Source: Treponema maltophilum ATCC 51939 (lineage in GTDB: Bacteria; Spirochaetota; Spirochaetia; Treponematales; Treponemataceae). From it: a DNA stretch of 64,000 nt. The stretch covers positions 559,583 through 623,582 of the forward strand of contig NZ_KE332518.1 of assembly GCF_000413055.1 (NCBI RefSeq), given 5' to 3'. Position numbers and translations under genes: made by a program. Under the pieces are notes generated by a model that was given only the letters and a program-made list of their open reading frames with translations, was not told where the DNA came from and made no database searches. Each line of letters starts with the position of its first letter. The stretch's first letter is position 1. This document shows positions 1-9,333 of this stretch, one piece after another.

Positions 1-98
1 TTTATTTACTGCGCTTTCTCAACTGACGTTTGCGAAAGCGCTGAAAAAAGTTTTATCGGAAACTGATGTTTCCTCTAAAACTTTTTATAGGAGTTGGT
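1..98 (+). repeat. Leader repeat (copy A) before flgK
   Basis: Two successive hairpins end in an ATAGGAG ribosome-binding site 5 nt from the flgK ATG. The first stem is GCGCTTTC/GAAAGCGC. The second has outer arms AAAAGTTTTA/TAAAACTTTT and an apical stem GGAAAC-TGAT-GTTTCC. The same module recurs before flgL, the sigma-like gene at 16326, leuA and the gene at 40395. The window edge cuts off anything further upstream. Confidence 0.85.
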
Positions 99-2003
99 AT
101 GGCATCGACTTTTTTCGGTATCGAAATGGGAAAGCGCAGTCTTATGGCGCACAATCAATCCATTATGACTGCCGGTCACAATATTTCAAATGCGGACAAC
201 GAAGGCTATTCGCGCCAGCGGGTTAATTTGCGTGCCTTCGATCCTTTGTACCGCCCCGATTTGGAGCGCGAAGAACGTCCGGGACAAGTCGGGCAGGGTA
301 TTGATATCCTCAGCATTACGCGCATACGCGACGAATTGCTCGACATCCGCATTACCGCCCAGGCGAACCGGGAAGCCTATTGGGAAACCCGCGACAAATA
401 CTACACCATGCTCGAAGGCTTGTACAACGAACCTGACGACGTGTCGATCCGCACGACGATGGATAAATTTTGGGAATCGTGGCAGGAATTATCGGTGTAT
501 CCGGAATCGCAGGCTGCGCGGCAAGCGGTTGTGAGCCGGGGTGAAAGTTTGATAAATTCGGTAAAGCAGCGCTTTATCGGCTTGCAGGGCGTCGGCACGA
601 TTTTGAACGGCGACATTGAGGCGACCGTCAAACAGGTAAACGATTACGCGTTTCAAATTGCCGAAATCAATAAAGAAATTATCCGTTCCGAAGCTATGGG
701 CGACAACCCGAACGATTTATACGACCGGCGCGATTTGATGGTCGAAAAATTATCCAAACTTATAAACATAACGACCGACCGGCGCGACCCGGACGAATTT
801 ATGGTTCACATCGACGGGCACATTCTTGTGCAGGGCGGAAAAGCGCGCGGCTACGAAGTGGTGCCGCTGACCGACAGCAACGGTTATACGAAAGTCGTAT
901 GGGCCGACACGCAAAACGATGCGTATTTTGCCGGCGGCAGTTTGGGCGCCCTTATTGAATTGCGCGACGTCGATATCCGCAACGAGCTGCAAAACCTGAA
1001 TACGGTTGCGCTCAATTTCGCCGACCTCGTAAACGACATTCACCGCAATTCGCTCGGCGCAAACAACGTTACCGGCCTCGACTTTTTCGTCGAAGAACCC
1101 TTTGTCGCGAACGCGCTCGGAAATTACGACCGCAACGGCGACGGCCTTGAAGATTCCACATACATATTCCGCGTAAGCGGTTCGAACGAACTTCATGCGC
1201 AAGATCAAACGGGGCTTGCAGGTATTATGACCTTTTCGGGCAAAAGCGGCTTTGTCGAAGTTCCCTATTATGCGACCGATACGGTCGAAACGATTGTGAA
1301 CCGCATAAACGATTCTGACGGCGAAGTAAAAGCGTATCTTGACCGCAACAACCGCCTCGTACTCAAAGCCACGACGGCATCTTCGCCCGACAACCCCGAT
1401 TTTGTGCTTCGCCATATAGAAGATTCGGGCTTTTTTTTAACCGGTTACGCCGGCATTTTAGCCGGGAGCGGGCCGGAAAACGCATACGATTTTAATCAGG
1501 CAAATGCCGTGCAGTTTTTTGCGGCGGCCGTCCGCGAAGGCGGCGAGAATGAGGCGACGGCGCAGTATGCCGTTGCACCCGTTTTGAATCCTGCCGGTTA
1601 TATGGGTATCAACAAAGCGATTCAAACCGACATTCTTTCGGTTGCGGCCGGTAAAGCGGGGCACAACGGTGTCGTTGAAGCCGGCGACGGCTCGGCGGCT
1701 TTGGAAATCGCTGCGCTGCGCAACACCTTTGTCATGATCGGCCGTTCGCGTACCTTCGACGATTATTTTGCCGAAAGCGTTACGAATGTCGGCTTAAAGG
1801 GCGAACAGGCGCAAACCAATTTGCTCAGCCAAAATGCGATTATGGCCGATTTGCGCGATTTGCGCGATTCGATTTCCGGCGTCAACATCGACGAAGAATT
1901 GGCCGACATTATTAAATTCCAGCACGGCTATAATGCGGCTGCAAAATTCGTCAGCGTTGTGGACGAACTTTTGGATACGGTGATAAACCGTTTAGGTGTA
2001 TAG
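99..2003 (+). CDS. flgK: Flagellar hook-associated protein 1 (FlgK)
   Basis: FlgK forms the first hook-filament junction ring. The 634-residue protein has the typical N-terminal rod/hook D0 region (TAGHNISNADNEGYSRQRV, about residues 25-45), a long central part, and a C-terminal helix of the flagellar basal-body/hook type (FQHGYNAAAKFV). The ATG at 99 is chosen over the in-frame ATG at 66 because ATAGGAG lies just before it and the protein then begins MASTFFGIEMG. It heads flgK-flgL-fliW-csrA. Its stop codon TAG lies inside the beginning of the next leader repeat (ATAGGA at 2000-2005). The family and role are well established; only the start is a choice. Confidence 0.97.
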   Translation: MASTFFGIEMGKRSLMAHNQSIMTAGHNISNADNEGYSRQRVNLRAFDPLYRPDLEREERPGQVGQGIDILSITRIRDELLDIRITAQANREAYWETRDKYYTMLEGLYNEPDDVSIRTTMDKFWESWQELSVYPESQAARQAVVSRGESLINSVKQRFIGLQGVGTILNGDIEATVKQVNDYAFQIAEINKEIIRSEAMGDNPNDLYDRRDLMVEKLSKLINITTDRRDPDEFMVHIDGHILVQGGKARGYEVVPLTDSNGYTKVVWADTQNDAYFAGGSLGALIELRDVDIRNELQNLNTVALNFADLVNDIHRNSLGANNVTGLDFFVEEPFVANALGNYDRNGDGLEDSTYIFRVSGSNELHAQDQTGLAGIMTFSGKSGFVEVPYYATDTVETIVNRINDSDGEVKAYLDRNNRLVLKATTASSPDNPDFVLRHIEDSGFFLTGYAGILAGSGPENAYDFNQANAVQFFAAAVREGGENEATAQYAVAPVLNPAGYMGINKAIQTDILSVAAGKAGHNGVVEAGDGSAALEIAALRNTFVMIGRSRTFDDYFAESVTNVGLKGEQAQTNLLSQNAIMADLRDLRDSISGVNIDEELADIIKFQHGYNAAAKFVSVVDELLDTVINRLGV

Positions 2004-2217
2004 GAATTGTGATAAAAAGCGCCGTCATAAACAGATGTACTTCCGTGTACATCTGTTTATAGCGAATTTTGGTGAAACCAAAATATCGCTTCTGTATGAT
2101 TTAACCGCCGTCCTTGGCGGCGATATTTACTGCGCTTTCTCAACTGACGTTTGCGAAAGCGCGGCTAAAAACTTTTTCGCAAGTTGATACTTGCTGCAAA
2201 AGTTTTTATAGGAGTAG
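2000..2217 (+). repeat. Leader repeat (copy B) between flgK and flgL
   Basis: This is the longest single copy, a chain of about five hairpins. They include a 14-bp stem ATAAACAGATGTAC/GTACATCTGTTTAT at 2027-2060, a GCGA-ATTTTGG/CCAAAAT-ATCGC stem, a CCGCC/GGCGG stem and the shared GCGCTTTC/GAAAGCGC stem. The last has outer arms AAAAACTTTT/AAAAGTTTTT with apical GCAAGT-TGAT-ACTTGC. It ends in ATAGGAG followed by the flgL start. The apical stem differs from copy A on both arms, so pairing is kept. No coding role is supported. Confidence 0.85.
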
Positions 2218-3465
2218 ATGATGAGAAGAGTAAGTACGGCTTTAGCGAACAATGACGTTCAATATAATTTGCGCATTCAGGAATCGAAGGCGAATAAAAT
2301 GAACAACCAAATGGGCAGTCAGCGCCGCATTCAGGAACTGCGCGACGACCCTTTGGCGGCAGGCCACCTCGTCCGCTATCAATCCTATCTTGAGCGCGTC
2401 AAACGCTTCGAACAAAACGCAAAAACGCTTACCGACCAATATTCCGTTTCGGAAGGCTATATACGGCATTCGCTCGAAGTTATGCACCGCGTGCGCGAAC
2501 TTGCCGTTACCGGCGCAAACGGCGTGTACACAAAAGACGATCTTAAAAATATGGCGTCCGAAGTTGACGAACTTTTAAAAGAATTGGTAACATCGGCAAA
2601 CGCCGTCGGTCCCGACGGGAACACGCTCTTTGCCGGTACGCGCACAAAAAATACCGCCTTTGAAATCGAATTCGGGCCGGTGCCCGGTTCCGGCGATGCG
2701 CTCATTACGCAGGTACGCTACAACGGTTCGGTTCAGCACAACGATATTGAAGTCGACGAGCGCGCGTATATGAATTTGAACCGCACGGGCAACAGCATTT
2801 TTTGGGCGGAACGGCAAACGCTTTTTGCCGAACGGGATGCGACTTCTTATCAACTGAGTGCCGACAGCGTTATCAACATCGACGGCACGGATATAAAACT
2901 GAAAGCCGGCGACAATGTGTATTCGATTATTTCAAAAATAAACAATGCGGGCGTCGCCGTAAAAGCGCAGCTTGATCCGGTAACCAACGGTTTGAACCTG
3001 CATACGACCGATTCGCGCCAATTGTGGCTTCAGGATAAAAAAGGCAGCACGCTGTTCGATTTAGGTCTGATACGGGACGCAAGTCAAAGACCGCCGTACA
3101 ATTTGAGCCCCGCCGCGCAGATAACCGGCGGTTCTTTGTTCGATACCGTTATTGCGTTCCGCGATGCGCTTTTGCGCGGCGATCAGGAATCGATAGGCGG
3201 AAAAGTGCTCGGCGGTTTGGACAGCGGCGTGGGAAACTTAACCCGGCGCATAGCGGAAACCGGCGCTCAATACGAACGGGCGCAAGTTGCCGTTTCGCGC
3301 TCTCAAACGAATAATTTGAATACCAATGCGATGATTGCGCGCGAAGGCGATTTGGACATTACAAAGGGAATTACCGACATGAAAATGCTCGATTACGTAA
3401 AGCAGGCGACGCTGAGCACTGCCGGCAAATTGTACAACAGCACTCTGCTCAATTATATAAAATAG
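2218..3465 (+). CDS. flgL: Flagellar hook-associated protein 3 (FlgL)
   Basis: FlgL is the second hook-filament junction protein and belongs to the flagellin superfamily. The 415-residue product starts MMRRVSTALANNDVQYNL, and residues 10-140 resemble the flagellin N-terminal helical domain (RIQELRDDPLAAGHLVRYQS, VSEGYIRHSLEVMHRVRELA). The C-terminal 90 residues again look flagellin-like (MIAREGDLDITKGITDMKML). ATG 2218 and ATG 2221 are both possible; the repeat-borne ATAGGAG sits just upstream of either. It follows flgK with the leader repeat between them and is followed 8 nt later by fliW. Confidence 0.96.
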   Translation: MMRRVSTALANNDVQYNLRIQESKANKMNNQMGSQRRIQELRDDPLAAGHLVRYQSYLERVKRFEQNAKTLTDQYSVSEGYIRHSLEVMHRVRELAVTGANGVYTKDDLKNMASEVDELLKELVTSANAVGPDGNTLFAGTRTKNTAFEIEFGPVPGSGDALITQVRYNGSVQHNDIEVDERAYMNLNRTGNSIFWAERQTLFAERDATSYQLSADSVINIDGTDIKLKAGDNVYSIISKINNAGVAVKAQLDPVTNGLNLHTTDSRQLWLQDKKGSTLFDLGLIRDASQRPPYNLSPAAQITGGSLFDTVIAFRDALLRGDQESIGGKVLGGLDSGVGNLTRRIAETGAQYERAQVAVSRSQTNNLNTNAMIAREGDLDITKGITDMKMLDYVKQATLSTAGKLYNSTLLNYIK

Positions 3466-3473
3466 GATAATCT

Positions 3474-3926
3474 ATGGACAGCGAAGTCAATACGAACGAA
3501 ATCCTTTCCGACGGAAATAAAAGCGTTTTGCATTTTCCGCGCGGTTTGTACGGTTTTGAAAACCACACCGATTTTATTCTCTCCGAATCGGAATACAAAC
3601 CTTTTATGTGGCTGCAATCGGCAAGCGAAAAGTCCCTGTCGTTTTTAACGGTGGATCCTTTTTTATTTTTTCCCGATTACGAACTCGATGTGGACGACGA
3701 AAGCATAAAGGATATCGGCGTAAAAGACGCTTCGGACGTATTGGTTATTTCGATTGTAACCTTGTCGTCAAAAGACAATTATACGCATATTACGGCAAAT
3801 TTGCAGGGACCGCTTATAATCAATAAAAACAATAAAAAAGGAATGCAAATCGTTTTGCCGGATCCGCGGTGGTCTACCAAGCACGATTTACTGCAAAAAA
3901 ACGATTCGCGGAGCCGCACATGCTGA
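3474..3926 (+). CDS. fliW: Flagellar assembly factor FliW
   Basis: FliW binds flagellin and antagonises the translational repressor CsrA, coupling flagellin supply to filament assembly. The 150-residue sequence has the family's typical opening, [20 protein letters not shown], and [17 protein letters not shown] in the middle; the length is normal. An AGGA lies upstream of ATG 3474. The end overlaps csrA by 7 nt, so the two are translationally coupled, the arrangement expected for partner proteins. A flagellin leader with a CsrA-like site lies on the other strand at 11931-11976. Confidence 0.96.
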   Translation: MDSEVNTNEILSDGNKSVLHFPRGLYGFENHTDFILSESEYKPFMWLQSASEKSLSFLTVDPFLFFPDYELDVDDESIKDIGVKDASDVLVISIVTLSSKDNYTHITANLQGPLIINKNNKKGMQIVLPDPRWSTKHDLLQKNDSRSRTC

Positions 3927-4156
3927 TACTGTCGCGGAAAATAAACGAAAAAATAAAAATCGGCAACGACATTACACTGACGATTATTGAAGTACGCGGC
4001 GATCAGGTAAAGATCGGCGTCGAAGCGCCCAAGCACGTAAAAGTTTTTCGGGAAGAAGTGTTCCAAGCCATACAGGAAGAAAACAAAGCCGCGGCCGCAA
4101 GCGCACTTTCCGCTCACGACGATTTAAGCGTTTTGTCCGGTCTTTTGGGCAAGTGA
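3920..4156 (+). CDS. csrA: Carbon storage regulator / translational repressor CsrA
   Basis: CsrA is a small RNA-binding dimer that recognises GGA in hairpin loops near ribosome-binding sites. The ATG at 3920 gives [15 protein letters not shown], the exact family opening, in place of longer in-frame starts. The 78-residue protein contains the conserved [14 protein letters not shown] segment and then a roughly 20-residue Ala-rich tail beyond the usual ~60-residue core. Its start overlaps the fliW stop. Its 3' end overlaps convergent tsaB by 33 nt. Confidence 0.97.
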   Translation: MLILSRKINEKIKIGNDITLTIIEVRGDQVKIGVEAPKHVKVFREEVFQAIQEENKAAAASALSAHDDLSVLSGLLGK

Positions 4157-4849
4157 CAGTTCCGCTTCGCTTTTGCGGATGTACACGGGGCCGTCGTAGT
4201 CTTCAAGCGGTTTTTCTTTTGCGCGGAATTTTTTTCCGGCAAGTTCAAGCAGCGTAAGCGCGGTAAAACCGCCCGAATTTGCGCCGGCTATGCCGCTTTC
4301 GTCCGTTATCGGAGAAAACGTACACACGCTTTGCTGCGGCCGCGCCGAGCGGACAAGGTCTGCAAAACAATCGGCGTCGTTTCCGGCTATAAGCAGTTTT
4401 TCTTCCGGGTCTACCGAATCAAGAATCGCTGCAACATCGGCGTCGAAGGGGCCGGCGTTCAAAACGCCTTGGCGGTATACCGCCGCGTAAAAGCTTTGCT
4501 TTTTCGCATCGACGGCGGGTATAAGGGCTCCCGGCCATTGGCGGTACGGGTATGCGATTACTTCCAATGTGGGTACGGCGTAAACCGGAATGCCGTGCGC
4601 AAGGCTGAGCGCTTTTAAAGCGGAAAAGGCAAGCCTCAGCCCGGTGAAGGTTCCCGGACCCGAGCACAATGCCGTAAAATCCAATTCGTCGCCGTGTAAA
4701 CCGCATTGGCTTAAAACGCATTGTATACCTTCCAAAATCTTTTCGGACTGGTGCATGCCTATATCGAGCGTTAAAAGAGCGGTTTTATCGGCGCAGCATG
4801 CGGCAAAACTTATCGCGGGAACGCTGCTGTCCACGGCAAGAGCTTTCAT
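4124..4849 (-). CDS. tsaB: tRNA threonylcarbamoyladenosine biosynthesis protein TsaB
   Basis: TsaB is the ASKHA-fold partner of TsaD in making t6A at position 37 of ANN-decoding tRNAs. The 241-residue protein begins [17 protein letters not shown], with the glycine-rich [18 protein letters not shown] at about residues 65-82 and the PTLEVIAY segment shared by the family. It overlaps tsaE by 4 nt at its start, so the two t6A genes are coupled. They sit at the downstream end of the fliD operon, an order I recall from other treponemes. Confidence 0.94.
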   Translation of the reverse strand: MKALAVDSSVPAISFAACCADKTALLTLDIGMHQSEKILEGIQCVLSQCGLHGDELDFTALCSGPGTFTGLRLAFSALKALSLAHGIPVYAVPTLEVIAYPYRQWPGALIPAVDAKKQSFYAAVYRQGVLNAGPFDADVAAILDSVDPEEKLLIAGNDADCFADLVRSARPQQSVCTFSPITDESGIAGANSGGFTALTLLELAGKKFRAKEKPLEDYDGPVYIRKSEAELSLAQKTGQNA

Positions 4850-5238
4850 ATGTACAAATCTCCGTACGGCCAGTTTTCAACGGTAACGGTACGCTTTTCG
4901 CCTTCGGCCGCAAGTTTTATGATGATCGTTTTTTTCGGCAGTTCGCTCATAACTTTTTCGCTCCATTCTATAACGCATACGCCGTCGCCGTACAGCATTT
5001 CTTCCGGCCCCAAATCGGAAAAATCTTCGCCGCCTTCGAGGCGGTACACGTCCATGTGATACAGTGGAACTTTACCCTCGTAGACGCTGATAAGCGTAAA
5101 AGTCGGGCTTGTAATTTCTTCGGTTATGCCGAGCGAACGGGCGATGCCCTTGGTGATGGTCGTTTTGCCGGCGGCCAGCGTTCCCTGCAGGGCGATAACG
5201 TCGCCCTTGTGCAAAAACGAGCCGATTTTTTCGCCCAA
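4846..5238 (-). CDS. tsaE: tRNA threonylcarbamoyladenosine ATPase TsaE
   Basis: TsaE is the P-loop ATPase of the TsaBDE complex. Walker A is GTLAAGKTT (about residues 19-27), followed by the family-typical TSPTFTLISVYEG and LYHMDVYRLEG. The start given is a TTG with no good ribosome-binding site, and it removes the usual first ~15 residues. Upstream in frame the sequence reads LLTLYTNSTEQTIG, which looks like genuine TsaE N-terminus. A CTG at 5280 lies 8 nt after AAGGA, so the gene may start there and overlap the preceding stop at 5274. Family call firm, start uncertain. Confidence 0.92.
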   Translation of the reverse strand: MGEKIGSFLHKGDVIALQGTLAAGKTTITKGIARSLGITEEITSPTFTLISVYEGKVPLYHMDVYRLEGGEDFSDLGPEEMLYGDGVCVIEWSEKVMSELPKKTIIIKLAAEGEKRTVTVENWPYGDLYI

Positions 5239-5273
5239 ACCGATTGTCTGTTCGGTCGAGTTTGTATATAAGG

Positions 5274-5537
5274 TTAACAGGGTAGTAATCCTTCTTTATC
5301 CATTTTGAGTATCTTTTCTTTTATCGCCCGCGTTATCGGCAAAAGAGGGTAGTCTATACTTCCCTCCAATTTTAAATCGACGGCCTTTGTGCCGCTCGCG
5401 TGCGTTTCGATCGTAAAATCTATGGGAAGTTCTTTTGTCGTGTTTAAAAAAGCGATGACTGCCGCCGCTTTGTAGGAGATGCGGTAATAGATATAGCCCG
5501 ATTCGTGGTGCAAAATTTTTATTTCCAACACTTCCAT
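5274..5537 (-). CDS. Small conserved-looking protein of unknown function
   Basis: An 87-residue cytoplasmic protein with no signal peptide or membrane segment, starting MEVLEIKILHHESGYIYYRI, with GGAG before the ATG. I do not recognise a family. It lies between the PilZ gene (32 nt upstream) and tsaE, whose likely true start overlaps its stop codon, so it is probably cotranscribed and translated. Its position between a c-di-GMP receptor and tRNA-modification genes does not show its role. Confidence 0.7.
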   Translation of the reverse strand: MEVLEIKILHHESGYIYYRISYKAAAVIAFLNTTKELPIDFTIETHASGTKAVDLKLEGSIDYPLLPITRAIKEKILKMDKEGLLPC

Positions 5538-5569
5538 ACGGTTCTCCGATCGATAAAAATCCGGCGTAG

Positions 5570-6670
5570 TTATTTACTGTCGTCGTAGTTATATACCGAC
5601 GCGAAGATTATATTCCGCGCCTTTTTTGCCATTCGGACAAAACGCATGTGTAAAACGGTCGTTTTCCCGTCGACATCTTTTTTCGATTTTACCACAACAC
5701 CTATTATGCTGTCTATCCGTTTGCCGGCAATGTCCGTGCTTATTTGAATGTAACGTCCTTCGCGAATCGGTATCGCCGTGCGCAGTTTGCAGCCGCCTGC
5801 CGAAATATCGCTGATTATGCCCGGGTACGAATTTTCCGAAACCGTATACCGCTTTGTACCGCCGTCTTCAATCTCTTTTGCCGCGCAAAATGAACAGCGC
5901 AGCGTTACCGGCACCCGCTTAAACCGGCGCTGAAGCATCGGTTTAATATTTTTCGTGTGCGTAACAACCATTTCTTCAAAGTCTTTTCGCTGTTGGTAGC
6001 GCACAATGCGCGGAAAAATTCGGTACGCGATGCCGTTTTTCAGTTGAATCGTAAGCGAGATTTTGGATAAGGGATGCGGTTTTACCTTGCTGCCGTCTTT
6101 TTTTTGCGGTATCGAAATGATCATTTCGGCGTCGGTGTTTTCGATAATTACGACATGATAGTTTCCGCCGCTTTCATCGGTGTATGTTGCCGGAAGACCT
6201 GCGGGAAAAGCCGTGCTATTCGTAACCATCGTTAAATTGCGTTTGCCGTTTTCTATTTTGTGGATTATGATAAAAAGCCGCAGTTTTTTTTCTTCGGTGT
6301 GAGCCTCTTCCGCGGAATTTTCCTGCGCGCAGATATTTTTGTACAACGTTTTTAAAGGACCGGCGATACACTGTTCCGTTTCGGCAAGCAGCGGAAGATC
6401 CTTTATTTTATAGGTTTTGCACAGATCGATTAAAAACGCGATTTCTTCTCCGGTTAAACCGAGCTTTTTGCCGTTGTTTTTTAAAAGTCCGACGTCGAGC
6501 ACTCTGCCCGGTTTTTTTCGTGCCGTCTCTTTGTAAAAAGAAACGAGTGCCGCCAGTGCGTAGCGCAAAACGATGAGCAGGGCAAGAAGAGCCAGCACGA
6601 GCAGGGCAATGGGAATCAGTTTGGTGTTTTGCCGCATCGCTATGGCGCTGCCCGCCTGCAAAATCAGCAT
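5570..6670 (-). CDS. Membrane-anchored PilZ-domain c-di-GMP receptor
   Basis: The 366-residue protein has a transmembrane helix near the N terminus (LIPIALLVLALLALLIVLRY, about residues 18-37). A middle region follows that may be a YcgR-like partner domain, then a C-terminal PilZ domain. The c-di-GMP-binding signature is present: RRFKRVPV with its arginines near residue 260, and DISAGGC near residue 300. In flagellated bacteria such proteins tie c-di-GMP to motility. The start at 6670 has AAGGGA before it and overlaps the preceding stop. Its place downstream of fliD supports a motility role; the effector target is unknown. Confidence 0.9.
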   Translation of the reverse strand: MLILQAGSAIAMRQNTKLIPIALLVLALLALLIVLRYALAALVSFYKETARKKPGRVLDVGLLKNNGKKLGLTGEEIAFLIDLCKTYKIKDLPLLAETEQCIAGPLKTLYKNICAQENSAEEAHTEEKKLRLFIIIHKIENGKRNLTMVTNSTAFPAGLPATYTDESGGNYHVVIIENTDAEMIISIPQKKDGSKVKPHPLSKISLTIQLKNGIAYRIFPRIVRYQQRKDFEEMVVTHTKNIKPMLQRRFKRVPVTLRCSFCAAKEIEDGGTKRYTVSENSYPGIISDISAGGCKLRTAIPIREGRYIQISTDIAGKRIDSIIGVVVKSKKDVDGKTTVLHMRFVRMAKKARNIIFASVYNYDDSK

Positions 6671-7269
6671 ATCGGTCCCTTAATATTTTTTACGGCTTCG
6701 GCAAATGCGCGCAGCCGCGGCGCGATTTCGTATTCGGCCAAATCGCCCGTAAGAACCGTATCGCCGTCGGCAAGCGATTTTTCAAAATCGGATAGAACCG
6801 GAGAAAAGTCTTTAAGAAAATCGGCCGGATTTTTTCCGTCTACGGCAAAGTCCGCAAAGCGCTGCGGAAAAAGCGCGCACAGGCTGATTATGCGGCACAA
6901 AACATCGAAGAGATCGGCAAAACCGGTTAATACCGAAGCCGCCTTTGCGTCCTTGCCGCTTTGAAGCAAAAGCGGGATTTGCTCCAAATCGCCGCTTAAA
7001 GTTTCGGCCTTTTGCGCCGTATCGCGCAAAGACCGGATAATGTCGTTTTGAGCGACCGTTTCGATTTTTAGTTCGGCCGTACCGTCGATGGTCTGCGCAA
7101 AAACGGCGTCCATATCTTCGGCTTTTATATTTTTTCCGTCCACGCTTAAGGACACGACGGTCGCATCATTTTTTTCGCATTCGATTTCGAACGCTTTTAA
7201 AACGTCGCCGAGCGTTTTTTCGTCTTCCAAAGTAAAATCGGCTTTTACCGAATTGATGTACAAATTCAT
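6664..7269 (-). CDS. Unknown protein encoded directly after fliD
   Basis: A 201-residue soluble protein beginning MNLYINSVKADFTLEDEKT, acidic and largely helical in its second half. I recognise no domain. It begins 21 nt after fliD and overlaps the PilZ gene, so it belongs to the flagellar operon. In many bacteria this slot holds the flagellin chaperone FliS, and a chaperone or assembly role could be tested. FliS is only about 125 residues and no FliS motif is visible, so this is a guess from position. Confidence 0.8.
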   Translation of the reverse strand: MNLYINSVKADFTLEDEKTLGDVLKAFEIECEKNDATVVSLSVDGKNIKAEDMDAVFAQTIDGTAELKIETVAQNDIIRSLRDTAQKAETLSGDLEQIPLLLQSGKDAKAASVLTGFADLFDVLCRIISLCALFPQRFADFAVDGKNPADFLKDFSPVLSDFEKSLADGDTVLTGDLAEYEIAPRLRAFAEAVKNIKGPIC

Positions 7270-7290
7270 GTTTTATCCTTTATCGCGTTA

Positions 7291-9312
7291 TTATCGGCCG
7301 CTTCTTTGATTATCGGAAAAATTCGTTATCGAGTCTGATTGTTTTTCCAAACTGTTCAGCGAGGCTTCCATTTGCCCGTATTTTGTTTTAAGATCCTGTT
7401 CTTTTCTTTTTAATTTGCTTTCAAGCGTTTCGATGTTTTTTTGCGAAGAACTTATGCGCGTATTCAGCGTCGACGTTTTTGAAGCGATAATGCCGCCGAT
7501 TTGCGTAAACGATTGCAAATTTTTATCGATTGCGAACGCAATGCCCGAATCGATGACCAAGTCGCCGTCGCTGTCGTACCCGAACAGATTTTTTATGTCC
7601 TGCATATTGCTTTGCAGCGCGGCATCCAGTTTTTTTTCGTCTATTTCCAAATAACCGCGCAGTCTGCTTGCACTGACGCCCGTGAAACCGCTCGTAGACG
7701 CGCTCGTCGAAATACCGATTTGCGACAGCATCGTAATTTGCGCATCGTCCGCCGTCGGGTAGCGGCCGGACGTTATCGTTTGCAGGGCTCTTTTTCCGTT
7801 CGCCAAAGAAAACTCGGTTTGAAACATGCCCAGCCGCTTTTCGGCCGCCTTTGCTTCGTCTTCCGTAAAATATTCGAGTTCGGTAATTATCTCCGGCTTT
7901 GTCTGCGTCAAAATATTCAATTCGGCCATAAGGCGGTTGTATTTTCCGACAAAGGTTATAAGCGCTTCCTTTGCCGCTTTTTTATCGGGTTCTATCGAGA
8001 TGGTCGCCGGCTTTTCGGTTTTTGCCTGAATGTTCAGCGTAACGTTCGGAACGACATCGTCTATCGTATTCGACGGCCGCGTAATCGTTATGCCCTGATA
8101 CTTTATCTTCGCATCGGCTGCCGTTTCGGCCGGGTTCAAAGGAATATATCCGGAAGAAGCCGCCATATCGATTGTTTCGGGTTTCGTCATAACGATTTTT
8201 TTATGCGTATTGTTGTTTTTTATAACGAGGGCGCTCATACCCGGATAATCGGATGCGGCGATTGAATAAGAAGTATTTTCGCCGTTCGGTTTTAAAGGGC
8301 CGAGCGGAATTTCCGTTCCGTCCGCCGTTTTTACGAACACGGCCGCATAATCTTCAACCGGTTCGGCCGGTACCTTTTCGGTCTCCTCAGAAAGCGGCAG
8401 TTTGGTGTCGAATTCTTCGTTCGAAAGCGTAACGTCTTTAAAACTGACCGTTCCGGCGGAAGGCAGTTCCGGCTTGTCGGGAAGAACCTCTTCTGCGGGA
8501 ATATCGATCGCCCGCACGTTGAAGCGTATCGTTTTCGTTTTTTCGGCCGCGATTTTTTGCGGGATGGGACTTTCAAAGCCCGAACGGGGAGGGACGGTCA
8601 AAGCGTCTTGAGAAAACTCGACCGTTTTCGAGTTCAAATTATCGGCGTTCCGTATCGTGTCGCGTTTTATCGTAAACGAATCCTGTGCGGCCGCGGGAGC
8701 CTTTCCTATCATGCCCGTTTGCAGGGCAAAATCCCGTGCGGCTCCGGAAAAGGTCAGTCTGTTTTCGCTTCCCGTTATTAAAGATTCTATAAGCAGGGCC
8801 TGCTTGTCTTTACTGATTCCGATTATCGACGCTTTTATCGTATTTGCCGAACGCCTGTTCAGCGCCGCGACAAAATCCGACAGTTTGCCGCCCTTCCAGT
8901 TAAAAGAAACTTTTTTATCGTTTACGGCGTATTCGTAATTTCCGGCGGGAACCTGCATTTTGGCGTCGAGTTCCGCCGACAAAAAGCGGTCGGCTGTGGC
9001 GGTTTGTAAAACTTCCACTTTAAACGATTCCAAAGCCGCATCTCGTTTGGGCGTCGCACTTACCGCGTATTCGTCGGTAGAGGAGGCTAATTTGGAACTG
9101 AAAGGATTATCGAATGAATAAAGCGAACGCACGCTTTCGCGCAGCGTAGTCATCTGCGTATTTACGTTCCGCCACGTTTCCTGCTGCGTCTTATAGGTTT
9201 CAAGCTGTTTTTGTTCCCTTGTCAAAGGAACCCGCTCGGCTTCCATAAGGTTTTTTATGAGATCGTTTGTTTTGTATTTATCGGTTACCCCGGGTATGCT
9301 TATATCGGCCAT
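7291..9312 (-). CDS. fliD: Flagellar filament cap protein FliD (HAP2)
   Basis: FliD forms the distal cap under which flagellin subunits fold into the filament. The 673-residue protein has the N-terminal FliD domain (ISIPGVTDKYKTNDLIKNLM; ETYKTQQETWRNVNTQM) and the C-terminal FliD domain with coiled coil (STLNTRISSSQKNIETLESK, followed by a Lys/Gln-rich heptad segment). The large central insertion of about 350 residues fits spirochaete FliD proteins, which are long. It follows flaG by 21 nt. Confidence 0.95.
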   Translation of the reverse strand: MADISIPGVTDKYKTNDLIKNLMEAERVPLTREQKQLETYKTQQETWRNVNTQMTTLRESVRSLYSFDNPFSSKLASSTDEYAVSATPKRDAALESFKVEVLQTATADRFLSAELDAKMQVPAGNYEYAVNDKKVSFNWKGGKLSDFVAALNRRSANTIKASIIGISKDKQALLIESLITGSENRLTFSGAARDFALQTGMIGKAPAAAQDSFTIKRDTIRNADNLNSKTVEFSQDALTVPPRSGFESPIPQKIAAEKTKTIRFNVRAIDIPAEEVLPDKPELPSAGTVSFKDVTLSNEEFDTKLPLSEETEKVPAEPVEDYAAVFVKTADGTEIPLGPLKPNGENTSYSIAASDYPGMSALVIKNNNTHKKIVMTKPETIDMAASSGYIPLNPAETAADAKIKYQGITITRPSNTIDDVVPNVTLNIQAKTEKPATISIEPDKKAAKEALITFVGKYNRLMAELNILTQTKPEIITELEYFTEDEAKAAEKRLGMFQTEFSLANGKRALQTITSGRYPTADDAQITMLSQIGISTSASTSGFTGVSASRLRGYLEIDEKKLDAALQSNMQDIKNLFGYDSDGDLVIDSGIAFAIDKNLQSFTQIGGIIASKTSTLNTRISSSQKNIETLESKLKRKEQDLKTKYGQMEASLNSLEKQSDSITNFSDNQRSGR

Positions 9313-9333
9313 GAACTGTGAAGTCGTCCGCCG

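Noticed and set aside
750-1415. Long frame antisense to flgK
   Set aside because: Codon-shadow of a certain gene; no ribosome-binding site or recognisable domain.
1996-2187. 63-codon frame between flgK and flgL
   Set aside because: It lies entirely in the hairpin chain, and its sequence reflects the inverted repeats.
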